From: Baffinella frigidus
Lineage: Eukaryota; Cryptophyceae; Cryptomonadales; Baffinellaceae
Direction: 5' to 3'
Length of the DNA stretch: 13,300 bases
Assembly (NCBI GenBank): GCA_026770585.1
Contig: MU646473.1
Coordinates: forward strand, 434,559-447,858
The translations under genes were made by a program, and so were the position numbers. Every line of letters begins with the position of its first letter. Within the stretch, counting starts at the first letter, position 1. Below the pieces are notes generated by a model. That model did not search any database. It was not told the origin of the DNA and worked only from the letters and a program-made list of their open reading frames with translations. Positions 7,250 to 12,963 of the stretch are shown here, in pieces.

Positions 7250-7435
7250 AGAGCTATTCCGGTAGGACTTGTCGCGTTTTCGATTTCGAGACTTCGAGAC
7301 TTCGAGACTTCATTTGTACCATGAGATTTGAAACGGTGTGTTTTAAAACGTTTTACGCCCTTTAAACCCTTTTTGAAGTCTGAAATCTTGAAATCTCGAA
7401 GTCGAAAACGCGACAAGTCCTACCGGAATAGCTCT
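7250..7435. repeat. Foldback FB10 (CCGGTAG...GTTTTCGA family)
   Basis: The 42-base arms 7250-7291 and 7394-7435 are reverse complements with one mismatch (AGAGCTATTCCGGTAGGACT, TGTCGCGTTTTCGA...). The interior has ACTTCGAG repeats and AAACGTTTTACG, as in FB4. The strong identity of the arms to each other suggests a recent element or arm correction. Confidence 0.92.
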
Positions 7436-7464
7436 ACGTGAACAGTTTGCACCAGAGAATCCTT

Positions 7465-7495
7465 AAAGTTAATTGCCTCAAGGCAAGTTAACTTT
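7465..7495. repeat. 31-bp near-perfect palindrome
   Basis: AAAGTTAATTGCCT, CA, then AGGCAAGTTAACTTT. The GCCTCAAGGC centre also occurs in compound FB8 near 6123-6132. It sits 29 bases after FB10. Confidence 0.8.
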
Positions 7496-7519
7496 TGATG
7501 AAAGGTTCGCAGTCCACCG

Positions 7520-7645
7520 TGTGGTTAGTGTTCAGTGTTAAGGGTGTGGGGTTTGAGGATGTAGGGTTTAGGGTTTAGAGTTTAAGGTTCAGGTTTAGGG
7601 TTTAGGGGTTGGGGTCTGGGGTTTAGGGTCTAGGGTCTAGGGTCG
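7520..7645 (+). repeat. TTTAGGG telomere-like island
   Basis: G-rich heptamers of mixed type (TTTAGGG, TCTAGGG, TTTGAGG) lead into repeat J copy 2. Confidence 0.85.
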
Positions 7646-7674
7646 GGGAGAGACAAAATGAGCAGCGCAGCGTT

Positions 7675-7943
7675 GAGCCCAGGCAGCCACCCCCGCCCGC
7701 CCGCCTCCTCCTCCTCGTCCTCGTCCTCGTCCCTGCAACACGCCGCGTCACATGAGAAGCGTTAAGCCCACGGAGCCACCCCCTCCCGCCCGCCTCCTCC
7801 TCATCCTCCTCGTCCTCGTCCCTGCACCACGAAGTGTCAAACCGCCATCCCGAGAGCCCAGGCAGCCACCCCCGCCCGCCCGCCTCCTCCTCCTCCTCCT
7901 CCTCGTCCCTGCACCACCCGCATGCGATTCAGACCCGCATGCG
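7675..7943. repeat. Three tandem copies of a 90-bp GC-rich unit
   Basis: Units begin at 7675, 7764 and 7854. Each has GAGCCCAGGCAGCCACCCCC, GCCCGCCCGCCTCCTCCTCC, a CTC/GTC run of varying length, and CCCTGCACCAC. The third ends in two direct copies of CCCGCATGCGATT (7917-7950). The open frames are Pro/Arg-rich in every reading and change phase between units, so I do not call a gene. Confidence 0.88.
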
Positions 7944-8095
7944 ATTAGATCCTGAATCCAAACCCCAGCAACACGAAGTGTCGCACCGCCACCGTGTTTC
8001 GGCGCGCTCTCTTTCCCGTTGGTTCCTCCCCTTGCCATTCTCTGGGGCGCCGCCCCGTCACCACGCCGTGTCACGCCGCCACCCTGCGAGCCCTG

Positions 8096-8244
8096 GGATT
8101 AGGGTCTGAGCCCCAGATTAGGGTTCGAAACCCTAAACCCTAATCCCTAATCCCTAACCCCCAAAACCTGAACTCCAGATCCTAAACGCTAAACGCTAAA
8201 CACTCACGCTACAACCGAACCCTAAATCCTGAACCCAACCCCCC
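8096..8244. repeat. CCCTAA-type telomere-like stretch
   Basis: It starts with GGGATTAGGGTCTGAG, turns to AACCCTAAACCCTAATCCC, and breaks down into CTAAACGCTAAACGCTAAAC by about 8200. Orientation flips within it. Confidence 0.8.
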
Positions 8245-8788
8245 CCTTTCATCCCCGTGCGGATCGCTGCCCGACCTTCTCGGCGCCCTCTCTTTCCCGT
8301 GTCTTCTTTCCAGAGAAAGGCTTGCCTTTCTCTGGAGTGCCGGGCTCGGCTGGCAAATTCCCTGAGCACCACTGCCGACGACCCACGCACTGCAGACCCC
8401 CATCCTCTAGGTCCTGCTGGCCGACCCGACGCGCCACCCTCCCCGCACTCTTCCTACCCACTCCGGGGGATCTCCCCTCTTCTTCCGTCTACCCCCGCGG
8501 CTGCTCTCTGGATCTTGCCTCGGATCTGCGATCCGACAATCAGGAGCGCCAGGTCGCACCTGTTCTGAGCCTCAGCAGGCCTCGCAGCCGCTTCCGCGCG
8601 TCCCTTGCCGTCCACGTCGCTTTCGCCACCGCCCGCATCCTTCCCTCGCCGCCGCATCGCCCCGCCCTTGTCCCTTGTGGAGGCGTCTCCCTCCTGTGGT
8701 CAAACCGTTTCTGGGAGTTCCCCGCTGACCTCTGCTCCGAAGCTCCCGGGAAGGGGATCCGGCTGCCCCCCCCTGTTGCCACGCCAGG
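8245..8788 (+). promoter_or_regulatory. GC-rich leader of the putative gene, with a perfect 26-bp hairpin
   Basis: This GC- and CT-rich stretch is free of telomere-like repeats and lies directly before the ATG at 8789, so it may hold a promoter and 5' UTR. At 8310-8335 CCAGAGAAAGGC-TT-GCCTTTCTCTGG is an exact 12-bp stem. A related sequence at 8008-8050 (CTCTCTTTCCCGT ... TTCTCTGG) lacks the left half of the stem. Overlapping frames up to 156 codons exist on both strands, as expected for such composition. I see no clear TATA or initiator. Confidence 0.35.
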
Positions 8789-9898
8789 ATGATGGCAAAC
8801 ATGGCGACGAACGCGGTGGCGGGCGTGGCGGACCCAGCCTACCAGTCCCCCCCCGTCACCATCCTCTCCATCTTCGACTCGTTCATCATCCAGTCGTCAG
8901 TCCCCGCCCCAGCACTTGACGCCCACTTCCCCCCCTCCCTTCCCACCCGCCTTCAGTGTTTAGTGCAAGTGATTCAGGTCACCCCAGGGTAACCCTGTAG
9001 CACTTCCCCCCTGAGCAGGTACGTCGACGGCTCCACGAAAGCGTTTGACCTCGGGACGCAGCGCAGCTTTCCGCTCACGGGCATCAAACCCATGGCCTTC
9101 TTCCCCCCGATCGATGGGGTAAGTTGACGAATTTGCACCGCGAATACTCTAGCGTCAACTTGAGGATAGTATGTGAAGCCGAGTGAGGAACAGAGGTTTG
9201 GGTGTTTGGGGTTTGGGGTTGAGGGATTCGGGTTTAGGGTTTAGGACATCAAACCCATGCCCGTCTTCCCCCCGATAGATGGGGTACTAAACCCTGAAAT
9301 CTGAAATAAGCCCGAAACCCGAAACCCGAAACCCAAAACCCGGAACCCGAAACCCGAAACCCAAAACCCGAAACCCGAAACCCGAAACCCGAAACCCTGA
9401 ATCCTATACCCCGCGACTCTCCGCCAACCATCAACCCCAACTCTCCCTGAACCCTAACCTGCAAACTCTAAACCCCAACCCCTAAACCCTAAGCCCCAAA
9501 CCCTGAACCCCACCACTAAAACCTAGACCCTAAATCCTACACCCTAACCCCTCAACCCCAAACACCCAGGCCTGCCCTGGAGAGGAGGCAACTCGGCCCG
9601 ATTTCATCCCGCCGAGTATTCATAATGAATACGATTTTGGTGTATCTTAAGGGTAGAAACAAGACCGTCGTCTAGCTGGACTTCATTTAGAGCCTTAAGA
9701 TACACCCGAATCGTATCGGAGATCCCCGAAATCGTATTCATTATGAATACTCCTCCGGATGAGATTCGGGCCGAAAATCCCTTCATAGCCCTCTGTGTGG
9801 CCCTAAACCCTAATCCCCAACCCCTAATCCCTAACCCCCCAAACACCCAGGTCTACCCTGGAGAGCAGGCGGACAGCTCTGATGATGAGGAGCCAAAG
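8789..9898 (+). CDS. Putative spliced gene, 5' part: exons 8789-8895, 9019-9118, 9851-9898; product unknown
   Basis: I do not recognise this protein. The model reads 85 residues without a stop and has no visible 3' end. Exon 1 begins MMANMATNAVAGVADPAYQS. The third ATG (8801) has A at -3 and G at +4, so it may be the true start. Exon 1 ends after the first two bases of a Ser codon, before GTCAGT. The 123-nt intron ends CCCCCCTGAGCAG, and the first base of exon 2 completes the codon. Exon 2 contains STKAFDLGTQRSFPL and ends PPIDG before GTAAGT. Exon 3 is VYPGEQADSSDDEEPK, in phase, between CACCCAG and GT; it is acidic. Third positions are G or C in 33 of 35 exon-1 codons and 28 of 33 in exon 2. 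Intron 2 (732 nt) is made of telomere-like repeats, an exon-like copy and foldback FB12. A relic gene fragment is the alternative. Confidence 0.45.
9121..9161. repeat. Small inverted repeat starting inside the splice donor
   Basis: AAGTTGACG (9121-9129) and CGTCAACTT (9153-9161) pair around 23 bases. The donor GTAAGTTG of putative intron 2 begins at 9119, and an AG follows the right arm at 9163-9164. The AAGTTGACG motif also appears in the outer arms of FB2 and FB8. Confidence 0.65.
9245..9283 (+). pseudogene. Duplicate of the end of exon 2
   Basis: After TTTAG there is DIKPMPVFPPIDG in frame, then GTACTA. Exon 2 ends IKPMAFFPPIDG. The copy differs by AF to PV and one silent change in the Ile codon. 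It lies in intron 2, is flanked by AG and GT, and has a length of 39 bases, a multiple of three. It could be an alternative exon or a dead duplicate; I favour a duplicate. Confidence 0.6.
9284..9562 (-). repeat. CCCGAAA/CCCTAAA telomere-like island
   Basis: From about 9310 to 9395 the heptamer is mainly CCCGAAA with a repeated four-heptamer pattern (CCCGAAA, CCCGAAA, CCCAAAA, CCCGGAA). It then becomes AACCCTAAACCCC. The C-rich strand is on +, opposite to the stretch at 9198-9244. Confidence 0.9.
9570..9594 (+). pseudogene. Broken copy of exon 3, cut by FB12
   Basis: After CACCCAG the sequence GCCTGCCCTGGAGAGGAGGC resembles the start of exon 3 (GTCTACCCTGGAGAGCAGGC), then stops matching where foldback FB12 begins at 9595. 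The acceptor context AAACACCCAG is the same as for exon 3. Confidence 0.6.
9595..9772. repeat. Foldback FB12 (GAGTATTCA...TGAATACTC family)
   Basis: The ends GGCCCGA (9595-9601) and TCGGGCC (9766-9772) bound arms with CGAGTATTCATAATGAATAC (9613-9632) and GTATTCATTATGAATACTC. Further in, GGTGTATCTTAAGG pairs with CCTTAAGATACACC. The right arm has about 20 extra bases, TATCGGAGATCCCCGAAAT, absent on the left. The same extra piece (ATCGGAGATCCCCGAA) is on the right arm only of FB8. Confidence 0.9.
9799..9841 (-). repeat. Short CCCTAAA-type island
   Basis: GGCCCTAAACCCTAATCCCC and related heptamers fill the last stretch before the exon 3 acceptor, so the intron 3' end is itself telomere-like sequence. 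Confidence 0.85.
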
Positions 9899-10096
9899 GT
9901 CGGGTTTCGGGATTAGGGATCAGGGATGAGGGGGGAAGCGAGGTTTAATCAGTTGACAAACACGACCGCTTCACGCTAGGGGGGGAGATGCGTCGAGACC
10001 AGGGGGCTCAAGCAGCCCGCTACCACCCCGGAGGGTAGATTTGGGAACTAGTGTCTCGTCCAGTAGGACAAGGTAACTAACCTTCGGGTGAGGGTT

Positions 10097-10126
10097 CCGG
10101 ACAGCTCTGATGAGGAGGAGCCAAAG
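10097..10126 (+). pseudogene. Duplicate of the end of exon 3
   Basis: GGACAGCTCTGATGAGGAGG then AGCCAAAG is followed by GT. It encodes DSSDEEEPK, against DSSDDEEPK in exon 3. The upstream part of the exon is missing. Between 9900 and 10097 I see no other feature beyond a few GGGATTAGGGAT units. Confidence 0.65.
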
Positions 10127-10139
10127 GTCTTGTTGCGCA

Positions 10140-10298
10140 TTTAGGGATTAGGGATGAGAGTTCAGGGTTTAGGGTGCAGGGTTTAGTTCAGGGTTCAGGG
10201 ATGATTTCGTGAGGTTTAGGGAGAGTTATGGTCTGAGGTTTATTGAGAGTCGCCGGGTTTGGGGCTTGGGGGTTGGGGGTCAGGGGTGTGGGTTTAGG
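10140..10298 (+). repeat. Degenerate TTTAGGG-type island
   Basis: G-rich heptamers (TTTAGGG, TTCAGGG, GGTTTGGGG, GGTTGGGGG) of poor phase connect the exon-3-like copies at 10097 and 10299. Confidence 0.8.
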
Positions 10299-10328
10299 GT
10301 CTACCCTGGAGTGGAGGCGGACAGCCCT
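10299..10328 (+). pseudogene. Duplicate of the start of exon 3, cut by FB13
   Basis: After TTTAGG the sequence GTCTACCCTGGAGTGGAGGC then GGACAGCC encodes VYPGVEADS. It matches exon 3 for nine codons and is lost where foldback FB13 begins. Confidence 0.65.
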
Positions 10329-10479
10329 CCACCAACCCTCACGATTGGACCAAACCCTCGATTTTAGCTTTCAGATTCACCCTTCGTTTACCCTTGCAGA
10401 GACCCCGGATCCGGTGTCTCTGCAAGGGTAAATCTTAATTCTAGAATCGATTATTTGGTCCATTTGTGAGGGGTGGTGG
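10329..10479. repeat. Foldback FB13 with a 46-bp central palindrome
   Basis: The outer arms CCACCAACCCTCAC (10329-10342) and GTGAGGGGTGGTGG (10466-10479) pair. Next come ATTGGACCAAA against TTTGGTCCATT. The centre, 10387-10432, TTTACCCTTGCAGAGAC...GTCTCTGCAAGGGTAAA around GGATCC, is self-complementary but for one pair. The left arm carries a few extra bases. Confidence 0.9.
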
Positions 10480-10512
10480 CAGGTGCCGCTCCTAGTGTAG
10501 CACACTGCCAAT

Positions 10513-10584
10513 CACTATCGAGCTTTTCGAGCCGTTCACTAACGGGCTTTTCGACCCGTTCACTAACGGGCTTTTCGACCCGTT
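10513..10584. repeat. Three tandem 24-bp hairpin units
   Basis: The unit CACTAACGGGCTTTTCGACC then CGTT repeats at 10513, 10537 and 10561; the first copy is diverged (CACTATCGAGC). Within each unit AACGGG pairs with CCCGTT, so the array is a row of small stem-loops. Confidence 0.9.
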
Positions 10585-10590
10585 CCGTTC

Positions 10591-10627
10591 CGGGCTGACA
10601 CCCCCGAAAACCGGGGGGTCACGCCCG
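10591..10627. repeat. Strong GC hairpin
   Basis: CGGGC, TGACACCCCCG, an A-rich loop, then CGGGGGGTCA, C, GCCCG fold into a GC-rich stem with small bulges. It follows the 24-bp array directly. A run of U after it is absent, so I do not call it an intrinsic terminator. Confidence 0.65.
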
Positions 10628-10663
10628 GGAGTTGGTGCCTATGAGAGCGCCCCGTTGCTGAAC

Positions 10664-10719
10664 CCTGAACCCGCTTCAGGATGAGGATTCAGGGTTCAGG
10701 GTTTAGGGTTCAGGGTTGA
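10664..10719. repeat. Short telomere-like island, both orientations
   Basis: CTGAACCCTGAACCC faces GGGTTCAGGGTTTAGGGTTC across GCTTCAGGATGAG, giving a small inverted pair of telomere-like runs. Confidence 0.75.
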
Positions 10720-10752
10720 GCACCCGGACGGTGCCACTGCACTGCCAGCCAG

Positions 10753-10790
10753 GATCTTTTACCTTACGTCAACAAAGCTGATCCTCGGGA
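10753..10790 (+). other. Candidate exon (low confidence)
   Basis: The 38 bases between GCCAG and GTAAGTTG are open. If they follow exon 3 in phase they read DLLPYVNKADPR. The donor's first eight bases are the same as at intron 2 (9119-9126). Without the rest of the gene I cannot say whether it belongs. From 10800 to 10950 I see nothing else. Confidence 0.25.
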
Positions 10791-10951
10791 GTAAGTTGCC
10801 TTTTCGTTTAGATGGACCGGGTCTGGGAGCCGGTATTTGACTTAAGGCTGTGGTTTTGAGGGGGAGTTGACTTTGGCGAAATGTTCTGGCTCAGAGTGCA
10901 CTGGCGTCGTTGTTCGGGGCGGGGCAGCACGGGCAGGAGGGTGCCCTGACC

Positions 10952-11054
10952 GACCCTAACCCCGACCCTACAGGAGGGTGGGGGGGAACGTCCTACCGAC
11001 CCTAACCCCTACCGACCCTGCAGAAGGGTGTGGGGGGGCGTCCAGAGGTTGCTT
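10952..11054. repeat. Repeat H, copy 1
   Basis: CCCCGACCCTACAGGAGGGT, then CGTCCTACCGACCCTAAC, CCTACCGACCCTGCAG, and TCCAGAGGTTGCT. Copies follow at 11466-11560 and, shortened, 11649-11704. Next to it, 11053-11102 holds short tandem CTCAGAACTC units. Frames up to 96 codons over this stretch come from the repeats; 11103-11320 has no other feature I can support. Confidence 0.85.
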
Positions 11055-11324
11055 CCTCAGAACTCCTCAGAACTCCTCGGATTTTCTCAGAACTCTTCTG
11101 GAGCAGGAGGCTGCGCCGCACCGCCGAGCGTGAGCGTGTGCGGGGGCAGTGGGGCGCCCCCGCACCCCCCCCCTCAGTGGGAGGCAGGAGCAGCGAGCGG
11201 GCTGCTGAAATCCGCTCCGACAAGCCCAGGCGTGTGAGGGGACAGCAGCGGCTCTCTCTCAGACTGGAGGACCGTTGTGGCGGTCACGTCAGGGCGGGTC
11301 AGGACGTGGACTGGCCCTAACCTA

Positions 11325-11461
11325 ATCTCCATACAAGTATTAATCAATTGCTTTCTGGTAACGAAAATTACTACACGGTTTGCTTATACACGTAATAGTA
11401 GAGCATTTGTGTAGTAAATTTCGTTGCGCCAAAAGCAGTTAATTGATACGTGTATGGAGAT
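11325..11461 (+). repeat. Foldback FB11b (core family, ATCTCC ends)
   Basis: It is 137 bp with ends ATCTCC and GGAGAT, in the same orientation as FB11a. The left arm has GTAACGAAAATTACTACAC and the right arm the complement of GGCGCAACGAAATTTACTAC. The loop contains TTTGCTTATACACGTAATAG then TAGAGCA. Confidence 0.92.
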
Positions 11462-11623
11462 GAAACCCCGACCCTACAGGAGGGTGAGGGGGAGCGTCCT
11501 ACCGACCCTAACTCCTACCGACCCTGCAGGAGGGTGGGGGGGGGGGTCCAGAGGTTGCTCATCAGGAGGCTGCGCTGGAGGGTCGGGGTTTCATCTCCAT
11601 ACACGTATTAATTAACTGCTTTT
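11431..11623. repeat. Inverted duplication joining FB11b, repeat H copy 2 and a half element
   Basis: The 45 bases 11431-11475 are the reverse complement of 11579-11623 with one mismatch. The arm contains the right part of FB11b (AAAAGCAGTTAATTG...GGAGAT) and also 14 bases outside it (GAAACCCCGACCCT), so flanking DNA was copied. Repeat H copy 2 (11466-11560) lies mainly between the arms. The right arm is a solo element end with no partner. Confidence 0.88.
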
Positions 11624-11648
11624 GTCGGGGTGGTACAGGACAGGGACT

Positions 11649-11704
11649 GACCCTAACCCCGACCCTACAGGAGGGTGGGGGGGAGCGTCCCCTTGAGGTT
11701 GCTG
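11649..11704. repeat. Repeat H, copy 3 (short)
   Basis: CCTAACCCCGACCCTACAGG then AGGGTGGGGGGGAGCGTCC is followed by TTGAGGTTGCTGGGG. The middle segment of copies 1 and 2 is missing. A weak fourth piece, GAGGGTGCTGGGGAGGAGGC, is near 12145-12165. Confidence 0.8.
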
Positions 11705-11740
11705 GGGGGGAGGCGGCGCGGGAGGTCGTGATACCCGAGG

Positions 11741-11883
11741 TTAATCTCCATAGAAGTATTAATCAACTGCTTTTGGCGCAACGAAATTTACTACACAACT
11801 GCTTTACTATTGCTTTTATGAGCAAATCGTGTGGTAATTTTCGTTGCCCAAAAGCAATTGATTAATACTTGTATGGAGATTAA
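11741..11883 (-). repeat. Foldback FB11c (core family, inverted copy)
   Basis: The ends read TTAATCTCC and GGAGATTAA. Here the left arm has GGCGCAACGAAATTTACTAC and the right arm the complement of GGGCAACGAAAATTACC. The loop is the reverse complement type (ACTATTGCTTTTATGAGCA), so the copy is inverted relative to FB11a and FB11b. From 11910 to 12180 I see only non-repetitive sequence without a supportable gene. Confidence 0.92.
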
Positions 11884-12182
11884 GGTCGCAGACCCTAAAC
11901 CCTAAACCCCGGCATGCGGCGTGCTAAGGCTGACGGCCTAACTACGCGGGAGAGCTACATGTCATTTTACGCCCTGCGTCTTTCTATTTTTTCCCCTTGA
12001 AATCGGCAGAAGTTGCCGGAAATGCCCACAAATAATTGACTTTGAGCATGCCGGTAACCGCAAGATATGCTTTCCGGTTGCCTAGATAAGACACCTACCC
12101 CTCCCCCGTAGAAACCCCAAGCCCCATGGGTTTAGATATATTGTTGAGGGTGCTGGGGAGGAGGCTGCACGGAAGGTCACGT

Positions 12183-12715
12183 CGACCCTAAACCCCAGGC
12201 CCTGAATCCTAAACCCTAAGCCCTAAGCCCAAAGCCTTGAACCCTAAACCCTAAGCCCTAAGCCCAAAGCCCTGAACCCTAAACCCTAAGCCCTAAGCCC
12301 AAAGCCCTGAACCCTAAACCCTAAGCCCTAAGCCCTAAGCCCTAAGCCTTAAGCCCTAAGCCCTAAGCCCTAAGCCCTAAGCCCTAAGCCATGAACCCTA
12401 AACCCTAAACCCTAAACCCTAAACCCTAAACCCTAAGCCCTAAGCCCAAAGTCCTAAACCCTAAACCCAAGCCCTAAGTCCTAAGCCCCAAGCCCTGAAC
12501 CCTAATCCCTAAACCGTACGCCCTAAGCTCTAAGTCTTAAACCCTAAACCCTAAACCCTAAGCCCTGAGCCCTGAACCCTAAACCCTAAGCCCTACGCCG
12601 TAAACCCTAAACCCTAAACCCTAAACCCTAAACCCTAAACCCTAAACCCTAAACCTCACTCCCTAGACCCGAAACCCTATGCACTAAACCCCACGCCCTA
12701 AACCCTACACCAGAT
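12183..12715 (-). repeat. Large CCCTAAA telomere-like array
   Basis: About 530 bases of CCCTAAA, CCCTAAG, CCCAAAG and related heptamers occur, C-rich on +. Perfect CCCTAAA runs are at about 12400-12435 and 12603-12653. This is the longest and purest telomeric stretch. Its orientation is opposite to the islands at 571-7645. Confidence 0.95.
12206..12310 (-). repeat. 35-bp higher-order repeat, three copies
   Basis: Five heptamers (CCCTAAA, CCCTAAG, CCCTAAG, CCCAAAG, CCCTGAA) repeat as a block at 12206, 12241 and 12276; the second and third are identical. This shows segmental tandem duplication inside the array. Confidence 0.95.
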
Positions 12716-12780
12716 GGCAAAGGAATTGATCATCATTTCGGGTCTCACGACTCTCGAAATCTCCCCCGGGTGCCCCCCCC
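12706..12780. repeat. Repeat I, copy 1
   Basis: ACCAGATGGCAAAGGAATTG, then ATCATCATTTCGGGTCTCAC, GACTC, GAAATCTC and a C run. Copies are at 12964-13036 and 13213-13245. In the last the C run is 55 bases and ends the window. Confidence 0.9.
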
Positions 12781-12783
12781 TCC

Positions 12784-12834
12784 CTTCCACCAGGCGGGAT
12801 TGCCCCCCCCCCCCCTTCCACCAGGCGGGATTGG
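12784..12834. repeat. Duplicated CTTCCACCAGGCGGGATTG with 13-C run
   Basis: The 19-mer occurs at 12784-12802 and 12816-12834 around 13 C (12803-12815). Confidence 0.9.
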
Positions 12835-12954
12835 GTGTTGCGTGTTGGGGTGGAGGATTGGGGGTGGCGAGATTAGGTGGTGTGTGTTGGGGTGGAGGGT
12901 GGGGGGTGGAGGGATTAGGCGTTGTGTGTTGGGGTGGAGGGTTGGGGGTGGCGG
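12829..12954. repeat. 42-bp GT-rich minisatellite, three copies
   Basis: Units start at 12829, 12871 and 12913 with GATTRGGYGKTGYGTGTTGG then GGTGGAGG and GGGGTGG. The spacing is exact. Frames over it on both strands give Gly- or Pro-rich repeats and are not genes. Confidence 0.93.
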
Positions 12955-12963
12955 GAAACCCTA

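Noticed and set aside
7748-8109. Pro/Arg/Ser-rich frames over the 90-bp tandem repeat
   Set aside because: Unit length and CTC run length vary, so the frame changes between units. Equally long frames exist on both strands.
8322-8792. 156-codon plus-strand frame ending at the proposed start codon
   Set aside because: The leader is GC- and CT-rich with many overlapping frames on both strands, and I see no domain. It overlaps the better-supported exon 1 start. An upstream exon in this frame cannot be excluded.
10591-10627. Intrinsic transcription terminator
   Set aside because: The stem is strong but no T run follows, and the setting is not bacterial.
11002-11320. Frames of 69-96 codons on both strands
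   Set aside because: They run over repeat H and the CTCAGAACTC tandem units, with no conserved frame between H copies.
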